Shown here: in pieces, positions 12,501-26,117 of the stretch
Layout: the number at the start of each line of letters is the position of its first letter
Numbering within the stretch: position 1 is the stretch's first letter
Assembly: GCF_003945595.2 (NCBI RefSeq)
Contig: NW_024104300.1
Coordinates: 124,001-188,000, forward strand
DNA: 64,000 nucleotides
From: Pipra filicauda
Lineage: Eukaryota > Chordata > Aves > Passeriformes > Pipridae
Reading direction: 5' to 3'
Translations under genes and position numbers: made by a program
The notes under the pieces: generated by a model
The model's input: only the letters and a program-made list of their open reading frames with translations
Told to the model about the DNA's origin: nothing
Databases searched by the model: none

Positions 12501-15500
12501 TAGTTCCAGACAAATCACCAAAACTGTCCCATGACACACAAGAAGAGGTCTGGTACCTCAGTACTGCATAAACACGCATTTCAAGTGTGAGATTATTGTG
12601 TGCTCTGAGTTCTGAAGGACAGGGAGGAGCACTTTGGGGAATGAGGGAGGGAAGAATTTATTGTAGAATAGAATAGAAACATCTTCCAAATTCTCAGTTT
12701 TAATAGTCCTTCTTTCAGGTTGGATTTCCACCACTTGGATTTGTCCCATGCAACTGCAGTGAAGGTGGCTGTGTCAGTGCTCCTTCCTTAGAAACCTTCT
12801 GGGGCCACTTTACTGCCTCTGCGTGATAGATTATAGAAATAGGCTAGTTGTTCCCTGCAGCATTGCCCTGTAGTTACAGCAACATAACACCACTGACTTT
12901 CAAAGAGCTACATCAGGTCTACGCAGGCCTACAGTGGCAGGGAGGAAAAGATTCAGTGAATGGTTTATTTTATTTAAATTCACCCATTTCTGTACTGAGA
13001 GTGCTCCAGGGTAAAGCATCTTCACACGTTATCAAGTCTATCCTCATGAGGGTATGCACAGCACATGCATATTGGGAGTGGGAGGGAAACAAAGCACAAC
13101 CTCAGATGTGTGCACCCAGATCCAAACCTGAGGACTGTGTTTCTTTCCTGCACATTGCAGCCAGAAGCCGAAGGAGCACAGCAGCCTGCCAGATTTGTTC
13201 CCATGCATTTGGAAATCACGGTGAAACACAGCAGCCATATTTCTTAGTGTAAGTGCCAAAAGCTTTTTCATCGTCTTCCTTCAGCAAAATCAGCTCTTAA
13301 GCTGTTTTTACATTTTCATTTATATATTTATCCATCATATTCTCAAGACCTTGGAAAGACTTCTCTTGGCTTGACTAAGGGTTGGATCATGCCTTTAACA
13401 ATGCATCAGTGAGAAAAAATTTGGGGGAAAAAGAAAGCAGAGACAGAGATAAGAAACCATTTCAAGTTTTTTTGAGTTTTCCCTTGCAGTTTTGAATTTA
13501 AGAAGGAAAATTATCTTCAAGAGCAGATAGTTTTTCCCTTTTCAAAGAGGGTTTACAATAACATTTCTATTTACAGGATGAACAGAAGGCCTGAGTGCCT
13601 GTGTGTGATCTACTGATCAAGTAATATTTGCTAAATACTTGTTTGCTAGGGTATGTAGCTGTTGCAATCTTCAGAAAATGGAAGTGCCCAGGTTCTAAAA
13701 AACTGAAAAATAACCATGTTTGTACTATTTATAGTAGAAAAAATGCCATAGTTCCTAAATCCACTTAACCACCTAAATAATATTCTTTAACCTGACAATC
13801 CAACTAATTTTACACTTTAACAGTGTAAAACGGTGAAAATTTGAGACACAGCAAGAGACATGGCATTTGTAGCTGATTAAGAAAAACTGGATAGAGCCCA
13901 GATATGGATTATGCAAAGTGATTACTGGTGTTCTTTAGAAGTTGATGATTTTGAAAGCATTTCCTTGTGTTTGCTCACAGTAAACCAAGTGTTTTTCCAG
14001 TAAACCAAGATAAAAAATATTCTAAAGGGAGAAAAATATGTTTCTACAAAGTAAAACTGTCAGTGACAATTATTTCCATTATTTCAAATTGATATGTATG
14101 GTAGTCAACGATTGGGTCACAGCCATTCTTTCAATCAAATCTTATTTAGTTGTAACCCAAAGTAAGCACTGCATGTAGTTTTCAAGCATGGAGTGACATT
14201 AATTGTGGAACTCTACATAGTAATTCCCACTGGGAATATCTGTGAAATAGTAATATTTCATTTGTGCTGGGAAAAAGCAAGCAACTTAATAAATACTAAT
14301 TGGTACTGGTAAGATTGTGCTATGTTTGATACCACTGAGCTGCTAAAGTGAGTGAAGCTGCTTGTCAAGTAAGAAGCCAGTCAACCTAAGGAAAAGAGAC
14401 AGAATCAGACTTCATAGAAGAAACTGCCAGCACTATACCAGGACAGCATGAAGAAATACAAAAGATATGTTGCACAAATAAGCAGCAAAATACTTGTAAA
14501 TCTCCTTTTGAAAGAATATTTATTACAAGATTTTTTGATAGTTTATCAAATTGCCATCAGAATATTGGGGTGGAAACTGCCAAAAAAGTGTAAGCAATTT
14601 GGAAATGAATTTATGCTAATTTTGTGGTGGGAAACTTGCCCATGTGCTTGATTTTACAAAAGTAAGAAGTGGTATCTGTAGTAGCTTCTGCTTTCTCTCT
14701 TTCCTCTCTCTGTTTTAAAGGCCTACTGATCTTATTGTTAAATACTAGCAATTTGGCATAAATGAGCCTTAGAATTCAGTAAGAAAGTCTCCAAACAGAA
14801 AAAAATTGCCATTCTGCAATGCAATCATCACAAATTAATATGATTTTTAAGACCAATATGCCCCTTCTGGGTTTTTGTAATCACTTGTTGAATTACTCTT
14901 CTCTACTTGTTGTAGTTGTATTGACAAATATTGCAGTGTAAATATAAAATATTTTTTGGTTATGAAACAGAACAGATGGAATTTTCGATTTCCATTCTGC
15001 CATGGTGAACTAAATTGGACTGTCTTACATTTTCTGTTTCTGTTCTTAAAGACATTTAAGATGATTACTGTTCTATGAACACAAGGGAGTTTTCACGCTC
15101 CATGATTTTCTCAGTCTACTTCCTACCTGTCACCTACAGCCCCATTAAAGCCTCAAGACACCCTTGCAGCACTTGATATCTATACCCACATCATATCTGA
15201 GATCACCTGATAAGGGATGGCATAACCAGATATGCACCTGGTGGGTGCCAAGTTTAGAACCAGCCCCATGGGCTGATGCAGTGTGAAGACAAGTGGACTG
15301 GACATCCATGAGGCAGTAGATGCTCCTTCACAACATGTTGCAGTGGGAATACCATTGCCAAGCAGACTCTGATGGAAAGAGTTTGCAACCAAGGAAAGAA
15401 GTTAGAACCAGATGCAGACAGTCGTTGAGTGCAGTGCAGCAATAACTTGCTAGTCGTCTCAATATCCCAAAAGCTCAGTTGCTGTCTGCTTCTTGGAAGC

Positions 15501-18500
15501 ACTACAGAAAAGGAGGGTTTTAAAAGAAAACAAGTCTGTTTTGGGGGTGTTTCCCACAAGTTCTTTTTGAACAAGAGAACAGCATCATGACAGAAACCAC
15601 AAAGGCACTTGTTTGTCACTTAGGGAAGTGATGAAAACCCAGTCATTTGGGAGATTTTCAGCTAGTTCTGGACAAGATGAATTCATGAGCAGACTGGATC
15701 TTGGGGAAGCAGGTTGGTGGGTGACAGTGTCTGCTTCCTTTAGTATTTTTATTATGAGGCACAGCAGCAGGCATGAATAATGAAAAGTTGCACACTGTGC
15801 ACATTTGTTAAGATTCAGACCAAACTATGTTGCATTAAAAGACTTGTTAGCAAAAGAGACTTTATCATGTTATCTAAAGCCAAAACACAGACATCTGGAA
15901 AAAAAAGTAGTCACAGAGTAATAAATAATTATCACACACAGGACTGACCCATGGTTAAGCAAAGTGAGTGCAGATGGAAGAACTGGAGCTGAAATGAGCT
16001 ATATTTCATTTGTGAGCGTAACTATTGCCCTCACTGTGCTGAACTCACAGAACTGCACATACGAAATATTGTTAGAGAAAACAGGGAAACTATATTCCAT
16101 ACTCATTATTCTGAGATAGAGCTCTTTCCTTATACCCAGACATATGCTGTTATTCCATGTACTCATAAAGTGTCTGCTCTGTTCTTCATTTAAATTTTGG
16201 CCTCAGCAAAAAACAGCCTTTATTTTCATATTTATATATTCCCAAACATAACAATATATGTGGAAGAACATATTGATATCTGTGTATGGTATCTGTTTAT
16301 GAGATCAAGAAAAAAAACCTGTCTGTATAGATAATATTCCATTCCAGTCATATTATTAAAACCTTGATTATCCAGTCTATTTTCATTGCTCTCAGGGACA
16401 GAAATTTTAAAAGTGATTAGCAGCAAAGAAAGTTAAAGGTAAGGTTGATTTAAAAGCCTTTCAGTTTCAATAATTTACAGTAGTATTAGTAATTCAGCTA
16501 AAGATGTCTCTAGGAATGCACAAAAAAAAATATACTGCTTTATATCCATCCTTGCAACACCAGAATTTAGCTCATAGCTTTTGTCTTGATAACATCTTGG
16601 AGACTGAAGTTGCAGCATCAACTAATGCTCTTTCCTGTACAGAGCTCTTAAAAAAGTGCATGGCCTCATCATAAGTGCCACGTATATCTTCACAGTCTTA
16701 ATTTCCTCAGTCAGAAATATTTCTGTAGGTAAAATAAAAGTGTGTTTTCCCTGTGGCTGAAATGATGCATAAATCTTGCAAAATGCAATGTACTGATGGA
16801 TACAGTCCCAAACTATTTGGGGTCTCCTAACCTTTGTGGGAGTACATAAGAAGGCATAGCAAGGTGCCCTTTGAGGGGTGTGCACAAGCTCCCCAGGATC
16901 TCCTGCCCTGGATGTGAGGACATGACTTTCACACAATTGTTCTTGACTACAGTTCTCTACACCAGGAGATCCACCAATGTTGTGTTAGGTTTCTCAGCCC
17001 CAAAATCCCAGGCAACGCCCTTGCCCCACTCCCACTGGCTGGGCACCACAGCCATTCCCTCCACTCACCTTCCATTTACAGCAAGTCCCCCTCAAAGAAT
17101 CAGTGAGAGCAGGCTTCCAGATTTCTTTCCAGAACTTGCCAAATTCCAAATTTTGGATGGTTTCAACTCAAAACCAGGAATCTGACCAGATTTTCTTGAA
17201 AACGGGCCCAGTTTCATTCAAAATGTGTTACAGACTTCAACAAATAGAGTCTGGGTTTTGACTTTCTTGTGAAACTTTAAACCACATGTGTTCCACATGG
17301 TTTAGGTTTTTGTTGTGAATATTTTACACAGCTCTATGGGAATAACCTTTTCTTGTGGGTTTTTAGCATTTCCTATCCCAGCCAGAACCATAAAAAGCAA
17401 GGGCTGGAAAATATGAAAACTACAATTATGTGGAAAAAAGGGGAAATTAACTTTTTAAACCTCAGACGTTTGTGTTCATTTAGAGTGCGGAGTGAAGTTT
17501 TGAATTAATTCATGTTTTATTTTAACTGTTAGCCTTAATTAGGTGCACTCAGGAGAAATCACTTCCCTTCTAATATAAAATCATGGAGCTTGCGACACAT
17601 GGAAATTATAAACACTTTGGAATTACTTAGAAGATGGGTGTTGGCTTTGCAGCAGCAGAAGAGCAAATATTTACAGTACATTATGCTTCACTTCACTTCT
17701 AAATTATTATCTCCCCCTTTGGAATAATCTGTTTGCCAAAGACAGATTGCTACTAACGTTAGTGCTCTCTTCATCCATTTTGTTGCAGGCAATTATTTTT
17801 CACTAATTTATACATTGAAATTTCTTACTCTAGCTCTCTGCAGAGTCAAATGAAAACTGAGGAAATCCTTAATTTGATGTCTCTTTTGTCCCTGAATCAC
17901 ACTGACAAATTGTTATACTTCTATGAGCCTCAGTCTTTCTTTTTTCAAAATAAAAATACCAATACTTAACTTCTCAACAGAGTTGTTAATTAATTCATCT
18001 CCATAATAGGACTTTAAAATATAACTTGATATATAATGTTAATTGGTGGTATTATAATTGCTTATTCTAAAAGCCCAAAGAAGCTGTTACTTTACAGATT
18101 ACTTAAACTAATGTTAAAATATTTCCATCTTTGCTCTCAAGGGGCTCAGTTATGGGAAGTTAAATATTAAAAAAGCAATGCTATGACATAAAGGAGAAGA
18201 AATAATCACATATGCTGTTTTTATTCCCCTGATATAACTTCTTCAGTGCATGATGTACCATTAGGTTTTGCAATAAAAGTACAGCAACCTGGCTTTGCAC
18301 TTACAAAAGCTAAAACCATCTGCATACGTGTAAAACCTTTGCTGGCAGGTTTCCATGTGTGGTTCATGCATTCCTTCACCTGTGCAATTTGAAGCTGTCA
18401 AAAACTAATTAAATAATTATGTGGTTGTTACTGCAGCTGTGTGTATTCTTCATTACAAGGCTGTGGTTTGAGGCACTCTCCTGCTCTAGGTTTCAAACTA

Positions 18501-20967
18501 TTAGTAATGGAAGGTGTGTTGTCACTGCATGTTCAGCTGCTGCCAGAAAAAGCAGAGAGAGAAAGTAACAGCCTTTTATATCAGTCTATGATTGCACTTT
18601 TTACTGTATATTTCTTCTATACAGCACAGAGGTGAAAATACAAATTGACTTCTCACAGCCTTCTCACATTGGGCAGAATTTGTCATGGCCTGTCCTGAAT
18701 ATAAGACGGAGAAAAGTCCCTACAGTACCTCCACAGTGGGTGGTTGCATATCTGAAGCATGCATGTTTTTCTTTAGTGCCTCTCAGCCTGGTGAGGTGAT
18801 TTGGAGGCTGACAGCAAAAGGAGAAGATAGAGGCTGTGGAGGAGACCTCTTTCTCACCTTCCTGGCCAGGAAAAACACTGCTACCACTTGTGCTCTTGAT
18901 TCACTCCCTGACTCCAAGGAAATGACTCTCTGGGCCTACCTGCCCTATCAATAAATCATGGATAACTTGGTATTACCTCCTCCAAGAACACATCAGGATA
19001 GTAATTCAACTTGATCTCAGACTGAGGATGCTACCCAGACACAGTACAGTATTACAATATTCTGTTATTGGCAATGATGCCAAATTACCACATCACCACT
19101 CACTACCACTTTTAGTTGAAGAACAAGGAGCTATCACTGCAATAAAATAATACCTACTCATTCCCCCAACCCTCCTGATGGAAATTACTCTTGTACATAG
19201 AAAAACATGGCTATTATTTACATTGAATAAAATAGTGTATATGAGCACCAGGAGTCAGCCTTATGGACATAATCCTGCCTCACATCTCCTGACCAGTGTG
19301 AAACAGAAAGGTAGCAGTCCCAAAGAAGAAGGTATCTGAGACCTCTTCACTGAGGGACACTTTTCTCAGGACTACTTAATGAGGTGTCTGAGGCAGCTAA
19401 ATCCACATAGTGCTGCTCTTTCCAGACCAAACCAGACCATATCAAGGATGTTTTTCACTGCTACAAAAGACATACCCTGGTTGCACATGCCGTGTACAAT
19501 TTAGAGTCAGCACAGCTGTTGGAGGAACAGTGAGTTACTGCAGCAGCAAAGCTGCATAATACAGAGTGTCTCCAATTTATTATGTTTATGGAGCAACTTT
19601 ACTTTTGGTAAGTTTTTCCTCTAATTTATGGAACTGTCCCATCACATCTGCAGTTTTCTGCTTGGCTGAATGTTCAAAAATACTAATAAAGGGAAAATTC
19701 CAGATCCTAATTTTCCTCAATATTTTTCCTGTATGCACCTGCAGTATAATACATGAGTGCAGATGCCTTCTTTCTACATATCTTCAGATGGTTTACAACT
19801 ATCAGTCTAGATGCCACACAGCCTTCCCTAGTTCACCTGGCAGCCATGACAAAGTTGTTATCTACAGCAGCCTTTTATCTAAGCGTTCTTCTCAGACTTC
19901 CCTTCAAAAGCTTATAGGTGAGTCATAGTAAAATTCCTGAAAGCTAAAACAAAATAAGCTGCTTTCTGAAAACCCAAGCTGGAAGCTAACGATCCTTCGA
20001 GTTTGCAGGAGATACCAGAAAGCAGTGCATGTCTTTGGGTCCCTCTTGTGGTCTTGCAGTAACTAGCTGCCATCGCTAACACAGTCTTTCATGATCCCAA
20101 ACACACCAGCACACAAGGAAAGACGCGCGTTCTCAGACACACAGCCAGATCCGGCACAGACAAAGGAAGGACAGAAGTGCCAGTAATCCATCTGAGAGCT
20201 GAATGTCCATTTCTTATCCTTACTACAACTATTGAAATTCCAGGGAAATACTACATAGAGCCAAAGAGTGTTTCCATTTTCTTGTTGAAACCTTCTTTAC
20301 TCATAAATAATATTCATTATTTATGAAACTACTGTAGATTACAATACAACATGCATAAATGATATCAGAGCATGTGTCTCAGATACTTTCCAGATATACA
20401 TCCAAGATCATATATTTGAGATTTTGTATAAATGTATACCGAATATTTTGTGCATTCAAGATTTGTATATGGTATATTTGTATATTCAAGATTTTGAAGG
20501 CACTCTCCTTCTGAGGCATAGCCATAGCCTTTGGGATTACTATAAAGCAAAGTTTGTTTGGGGCAATATAAATTTAGTTTTGGGGAGAATCTAATGATTA
20601 AAATATAACAGCTAGCCTTATCCACTCTTTCTGAACTTCAGCCTGTTTATAAGATAACAACCTCAGAAACCACTTCAGACAATTAGGCCATAGCTTGAAA
20701 TTACACATTTGAGGAAGACAAGAGGAGGACAGAGTGAGAAAAATTCCTTTAAAATGTGTAGCCCTGGCCAAAGGAGCAAACTCCTTTTGGTATCTGTCTC
20801 CATTCAAGCACCAAGAGGTGACACAAGAAAGTCATATGCCGTCTGGTCATAGGTGTTTCAGAGGAGCCTAAGGAGTATTGTCTTCTCCCTCCAGCTGCTC
20901 CATTACTACTGCAGATCCTCAGAAGGCATAAAAGGGTCAAAGAGGTACGAAGCAACAGCTGGGTAAA
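9598..20967. other. Gene-poor intergenic stretch (~11 kb)
   Basis: I find no supportable coding exon, RNA gene or clearly classifiable transposon. The base composition is AT-rich. Open frames up to 145 codons (10156-10593 minus, 12848-13252 plus) lack family motifs and have no partner exons. A short AT-rich patch near 20400-20500 repeats TATTCAAGATTTTG-like words. Ancient degraded repeats cannot be excluded by eye. Confidence 0.55.
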
Positions 20968-21271
20968 GAATCATAGAATCAGCTGGGTTGGAAGGGACCT
21001 CCGAGATCATCAAGTCCAACCCTTGATCCACTACTGCTGCGATTGCTAGACCATGGCACTAAGTGTCACATCAAATCTCATCTTAAAAACCTCCAGGGAC
21101 GGACAATCCACTACTTCCCTGAGCAGCCCATTCCAATGTCTGATTACCCTCTCTGTAAAGAAATTCTTTCTAATATCTAACCTAAACCTCCCCTGGCACA
21201 ACTTGAGACCATGCCCTCTTGTCTTGCTGATAGCTGCCTGGGAAAAGAGACCAACCTCCACTGGCTACAAC
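20968..21271 (-). mobile_element. CR1 LINE, 3' part (split by a solo LTR)
   Basis: The minus strand gives the CR1 3' end: the + strand starts ATCATAGAATC, then GGTTGGAAGGGACCTC and ATCAAGTCCAACCC. The minus-strand translation at 21261-21046 contains the CR1 RT C-terminus ([34 protein letters not shown]). The element stops abruptly at 21271 and resumes at 21793 on the other side of an inserted LTR. Confidence 0.93.
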
Positions 21272-21786
21272 TGTGGCACTAAACCTGCATTATATGGGAA
21301 AACTGTTGTTTAAACATGTCTTAAAATGGCTTTTTGTGGTCTCTTTGCAAACATGTGTTTTTTCTTCCCAACACCCCCCACAGCAACTGTTATCTCCCAT
21401 GCAGGAATGTCCTGGGAAAGTGTCCTGAGGTGTTTGCCATTGGTCCTTGTTAACCCCTTCCTGTGATTGGGTGTTCCTGTAAGCCCCTTGAGACTTCTAA
21501 TTGGTTAACCTGTGATTCTCCCTAACCCTATAAATGTGACATCCCCCAACAATAAAGTCTCTCTTGCCTCCTCTCCACGCCGGTGTGCTGTCTCTGTGCC
21601 TGCCATGGAGCCACGTGGGTGCTGGGGGGAGGGGAGGGCACCTCTCCCCTCCAGGCTCGGGGCCTGAAAAACCCTGTCGCTGGAGTCCCCTTTCCCCGTC
21701 CCTCAAGACGTCGGAATGGTTCTTCAGATGGAGAAGGAACTAGAACTGGGCTCCACCACGTCGTGGGTGGGGAAAGGGATCCAGAT
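21272..21786 (+). mobile_element. Solo LTR nested in CR1, plus strand
   Basis: About 515 bp starting TGTGGCACTA, splitting a CR1 at its GGCTACAACCTCC site. TACAAC occurs on both sides (21266-21271 and 21787-21792), a plausible 6-bp target duplication. If the LTR is ended strictly at a CA dinucleotide, it stops at 21784. The + strand carries several ATTGG/CCAAT-type motifs (21440-21505), a CTATAAATG TATA box near 21526 and an AATAAAG signal near 21550, followed by a GC-rich R/U5. No internal retroviral sequence is present, so this is the product of LTR-LTR recombination. Family not identified. Confidence 0.85.
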
Positions 21787-21792
21787 ACAACC

Positions 21793-22280
21793 TCCTTTCA
21801 GGGAGTTATAGAGAGTGATGAGCTCTCCCCTGAGCCTCCTCTTCTCCAGGCTGAACAGCCCCAGCTCCCTCAGCCTCTCCTCACAGGACTTGTGCTTGAG
21901 TCCCTTCACCAGCCTTGTTGCTCTTCTCTGGACCTGCTCCAGCACCTCAATGTCCTTCCTGAACTGAGGGGCCCAGAACTGGACACAGCACTCCAGGTGT
22001 GGCCTCACCAGCGCTGAGTACAGGGGAAGAATCACTTCCCTGGTCCTGCTGGCCACACTGTTCCTGACACAGGCCAGGATGCCATTGGCCTTCTTGGCCA
22101 CCTGGGCACACTGCTGGCTCATGTTCAGCTTCCTGTCAATCCAAACTCCCAGGTTCCTCTCTGCCTGGCTGCTCTCCAGCCACTCTGTGCCCAGCCTGTA
22201 GCGCTGCAGAGGGTTGTTGTGGCCAAAGTGCAGGACCTGGCACTTGGCCTTGTTGAACCTCAAGAGATCAGTGCAACACC
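21793..22280 (-). mobile_element. CR1 LINE, upstream part (same copy as 20968-21271)
   Basis: The minus-strand frame 22260-21800 holds the CR1 ORF2 tail: [63 protein letters not shown] and [16 protein letters not shown]. The 5' end is truncated near 22275, as for most CR1 copies. The frame is open across the segment, so this is a rather young copy. Confidence 0.93.
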
Positions 22281-25149
22281 CAAAGTCATAAAGAATAGCA
22301 ACATGTGGGATCGGAGGAATGTGTGCTAACGAAGGAGGTTCATCCCAGACTGCTTGTTGCAGTCCTGCCTTCACCATCATTCAGCTGTGACAGCTTCATG
22401 TCCTTTCTATTGCCCAAGTACCTGTCACCTCAGGTCCTTAGTGATCTCCCACCTCTCCTAGAAGTAACTGTGCAGCTTTGGCCATGTTCCTAAAACAACT
22501 TTCCTGAAATGCCACTTATCCTTTTTTGTCCTTCCAACAGCTCCCCAGACCACCAGGACTCCTCTGAGCTCCTTTCTCCTACCTCCAAATCATCTCTCCC
22601 AACTTTCTTCATCTTTCTCACCAGCATCAGATCTAACACTACCATAAAACCACACTTTTCTGCCCCCGAAGAGTTATCTTGCTTTCACCTGTAAAGAAGC
22701 AAAATTCAGTGTTGCCTATGCTACAGAGAAGCCTGAAACTACTCTGAGTTTATTTATAATGTTGGCTCACTGTTATTTGCCACAATGCAACTGTTAAAGG
22801 TAAGAACTGATTTTCTCCAGACTGAGGGCAAGGGTACATATATCAAACATCCAGCAGTGTTGTGTGCAACAGCTTGCATCTCCAATTTTAGCAACCAAAT
22901 TCCTTACACACTTCCTTGGAAATTATAAATAATAATATATATCAGTATGTTCAGGGAAAACCTCATTGTTTCGTTCCAAATAATCCTCTAATCTACATAT
23001 CTAATGATGCAGCATCAGAAAGGCAATCAACGCTTTTGGCTCAAGACTGTCCACTTTTATAGCTTCCCCATTTCAGAAATATTTACATCTTCCTACATTC
23101 CTCATATACTCAAGAGGCTTTTTAAACTCGCCTAAATACAAATAACTTGATGCATGTGAAAAGATAATACAACGTATTTCTAATGCTGGACAATCTGAAA
23201 TGAATATTTTGATAGGAATACAAAAAACACAGTAGAATTTGTTTTTCTTTTATGCAGTATTGTTTTCCTGTTTCCTTTTAAAGGGAAGGCAGACCTTTTC
23301 TCACATAATGTGTCTCCACTGCTTGGAAAACCATTCCATAACAACGCTAACAATTCCTTAAATGCCAGCACTACGTAGGTAAAGCTGACTGGAGCTAAAC
23401 TCACATTTCCTCATTCAACTGCCCTCTTAAGAATACACAGGCTTGCAAATGAAAACTAGCCAAAAAAGTTATCTTATTCAGTAGTTCTCTTTATTCCTTT
23501 TTGTGACTTCCAGACTGAGCTGTTCTTTGATTTTCTCAGCTACGTCCTCTTTTCCAGCCTGAAGTCTTTTCTGGGAAGATTTGGGGGACTTTGGATACTT
23601 ACACTGGGTTTTCAGGCATCCAACAGCCCCAGCAGAGAGGCAATACTTGTTCCCAGTGGACATCTGAAAACCCTTCATGTTCCACTTTGGCACAAATAGG
23701 GCATCCAGCCTTCAACAGGTCTGCAGTAGAAATCCCATCTTTCTCTGTTTATCCAGAGTGGCTGAGGCAGAAGACACAGCTGTAGGGGTACAGAGGATGC
23801 GCTGTCCCACCACAGGGGCCAGTGCAGGTCCTTCAGTGAACCCATGGGGGCCACTTCCAACACAGCTGTGTTCACCTACACTTGTGCTGGACTGTGACAC
23901 GAGATAACGTCCAGAACTGAATAATTTTCTGGGTCCTGTCCTGCTGTGTAACTGTTATCGTTAGTACTCCAAAAGTAGCTTTTGGAGGGAAAGCTTGGCA
24001 AACTTTCCCCCCAAAAAGAGCAATAGTACAAAGCCATATTGTCTCTCATCTGTTTGTAGCTTCTCACTTGTAACAACCCATGGTAAAAAAGCACAACCAC
24101 AACAAGAGTTTACTTTAAAACTGAAGCAAATATTTTCAATTTAAATACCTAAAGATAACACATCATCTTACACAGCCGGTCTGATTTTTAGAGATACTTA
24201 GCACCACCATTGAATTCAGGAAGTGCTGAATTGAAGATCAATATTTATGACTACACAGATTGCATTTTGAGTATTACAGCCCAGTTGTTATAGGCAATCA
24301 ACTTGAGAAAATCTTAGTGTAAAAGGATCTTTGGACAATATTGTTTCCTGAATTGTGGTTGTTTTCTATTTTGCCAGTCAGTAGAAATACATCAGTTCAA
24401 ATGAACTGAGTATCTGACTCCTCAGATTTACATATTCACATGTGCATACATATAGGTAAGTACATGTATATACGCTGTATTTACTTAAAGTATTTAAGTC
24501 TTTTTATAAAGTAATGCTTCTTATAAACTAGGGAAGTCAATGCTATCTATATACTTTTTACAACAAGAAATTCTCACAATGAGTAACTTGCCATGTTCTG
24601 TTCCTCTAATTTATTATAATGTCCAAAAAATACATTAACCTGGGAATTAATAAACATGTGAGAGTTATAAAACTATCCACCTAATAATAGACTTACAGTG
24701 TTTTTAGCTAGCTGAAGAACCGGGATTTAGGCTGATGGAAAGGATTATTGCTTAATATTTTCCATAACATCAGCAATTTTGTCAAAATCCCCTGGTTGCT
24801 CTGAGAGTAGGAGACATCTGTTTTATGGGGTGAGCACATATCCTGGAATGTCTGCCATTAAACAGTATCACAAACGGGCTTCATTACCCCTTCACATATT
24901 AAGCCCAGTTTACGCTTCACAGTGGCGTGGAATAAGCATTCTGCTTATGCCAGCAGAAGCCTTGTTGTAGACATGGTGCTGAAGATTAGAAAGTCTCCTT
25001 GCCAGTATCATTTAGTACATGTGGTGAGAGACTGTAGGCTGTACCAGCACATGAACCATTTTGCTATTTCCTTGCACCACAGGTTTGACATGTAAGCTTT
25101 TGTCAGGAGGGTTTGACTGTGTAGTTGTTTCTCATATTCTAGCTTTAGG
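22281..25149. other. Gene-free stretch
   Basis: No gene or classifiable repeat is seen. Open frames at 23478-23907 are short, overlap on both strands and match no family I know. One minus-strand segment near 23600 has a donor-like GTAAGT, but I see no companion exons. Confidence 0.5.
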
Positions 25150-26117
25150 ATTGTGATCGGTGGCACAAAGCCCACCTGGAGGTCGTTTCCTAGTGGTGGG
25201 CTCTATGGATTAATACTGGGGCTACTAGTGTTTGACATTGCCACAAATGACCTAGACACTGGTAAAGAGCGCACTCTTGCCAAGTCTGCAGAGAGTACAA
25301 AACTGTGAGGAGAGGATGATATGCCAGAGGGTCCTGGACAGGCCGGTAAAACTGGGTCAGAGGAACTTTATGAAGTTCAACAAATGAAGTGCAAAGTCCT
25401 ACTCCTGGGGAGGAAAAATACCATGGACAAATACATGCTGGGTGCTGACCTGGCTGAAAACCAACTCTGCAGAGAAGGGACTGGTGGTCTTGTGCACACC
25501 AAATTGACTATGAGCCAACAATGTGCCCTTGAGGCAAAAAAGGTCAACAGCTTCCTGGAAAGAACATTGCAAGCAGGTTGAGGAAGATGATCCTTTTGCT
25601 CTACTCAGCACTGACGAGACATATCTGGAGTGCTGGGCCATGTTCTGGACTCCCCAAAACAAAAACAAACACAAGCATAGTGAAGCAAGCCCTACAAAGG
25701 GGCACAAAGATGATGAAGGGGTTGCAGCATCTTTCATACAAGAAGAGGGTGAGAAGAGCTGGCCTCTTCAGCTGAAAAAGAGAATTCTCAAGGGCATCTC
25801 ATCAGTGTATATAACTACCTGATGTGGGAGAGCAGAGATGACAGAGACAGGCACTTTTTATTGGTGTCCATTGAAAGGACAAGAGACCGTGAGTACGAAT
25901 TAGAACATTTAGTTCCATCTGAAAACACTTTTTTATTGTGAAGGTAGTCAAATCTGGCACAGTTGCTCAGAGGGCAGCATCTCCATCCTTTGAGATACTC
26001 AAAATCCAGCTGGACATGGTCTTATGTAACTTGCTTCAGGTAACTCTTGACAGAGATGGGTAGACTAGAGGATCTCAAGAGGTCCCTTCGAATTTCAGCT
26101 ATTCTGTGATTCTGTGG
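25150..26117 (+). mobile_element. Old, decayed CR1 LINE
   Basis: The + strand has CR1 ORF2 remnants in shifting frames. They include MSQQCALEAKK-like, LLYSALTRHIWS-like and RRAGLFS-like segments (25510-25775), LQRGTKMMKGL near 25700, and the 3' end GAGGTCCCTTCGAATTTCAGC then ATTCTGTGATTCTGTG at 26060-26117. Many frameshifts and a high substitution load mark it as older than the CR1 at 21 kb. Confidence 0.85.

Noticed and set aside
12848..13252. 134-codon plus-strand open frame
   Set aside because: No recognisable domain and overlapping open frames on the other strand; no splice or promoter context.
21724..22380. 218-codon minus-strand protein
   Set aside because: It is the CR1 reverse-transcriptase tail with LTR and flank sequence at its ends, not a host gene.
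23478..23907. Cluster of open frames on both strands with a donor-like GTAAGT
   Set aside because: No companion exons, no protein family recognised, and frames overlap in both directions.
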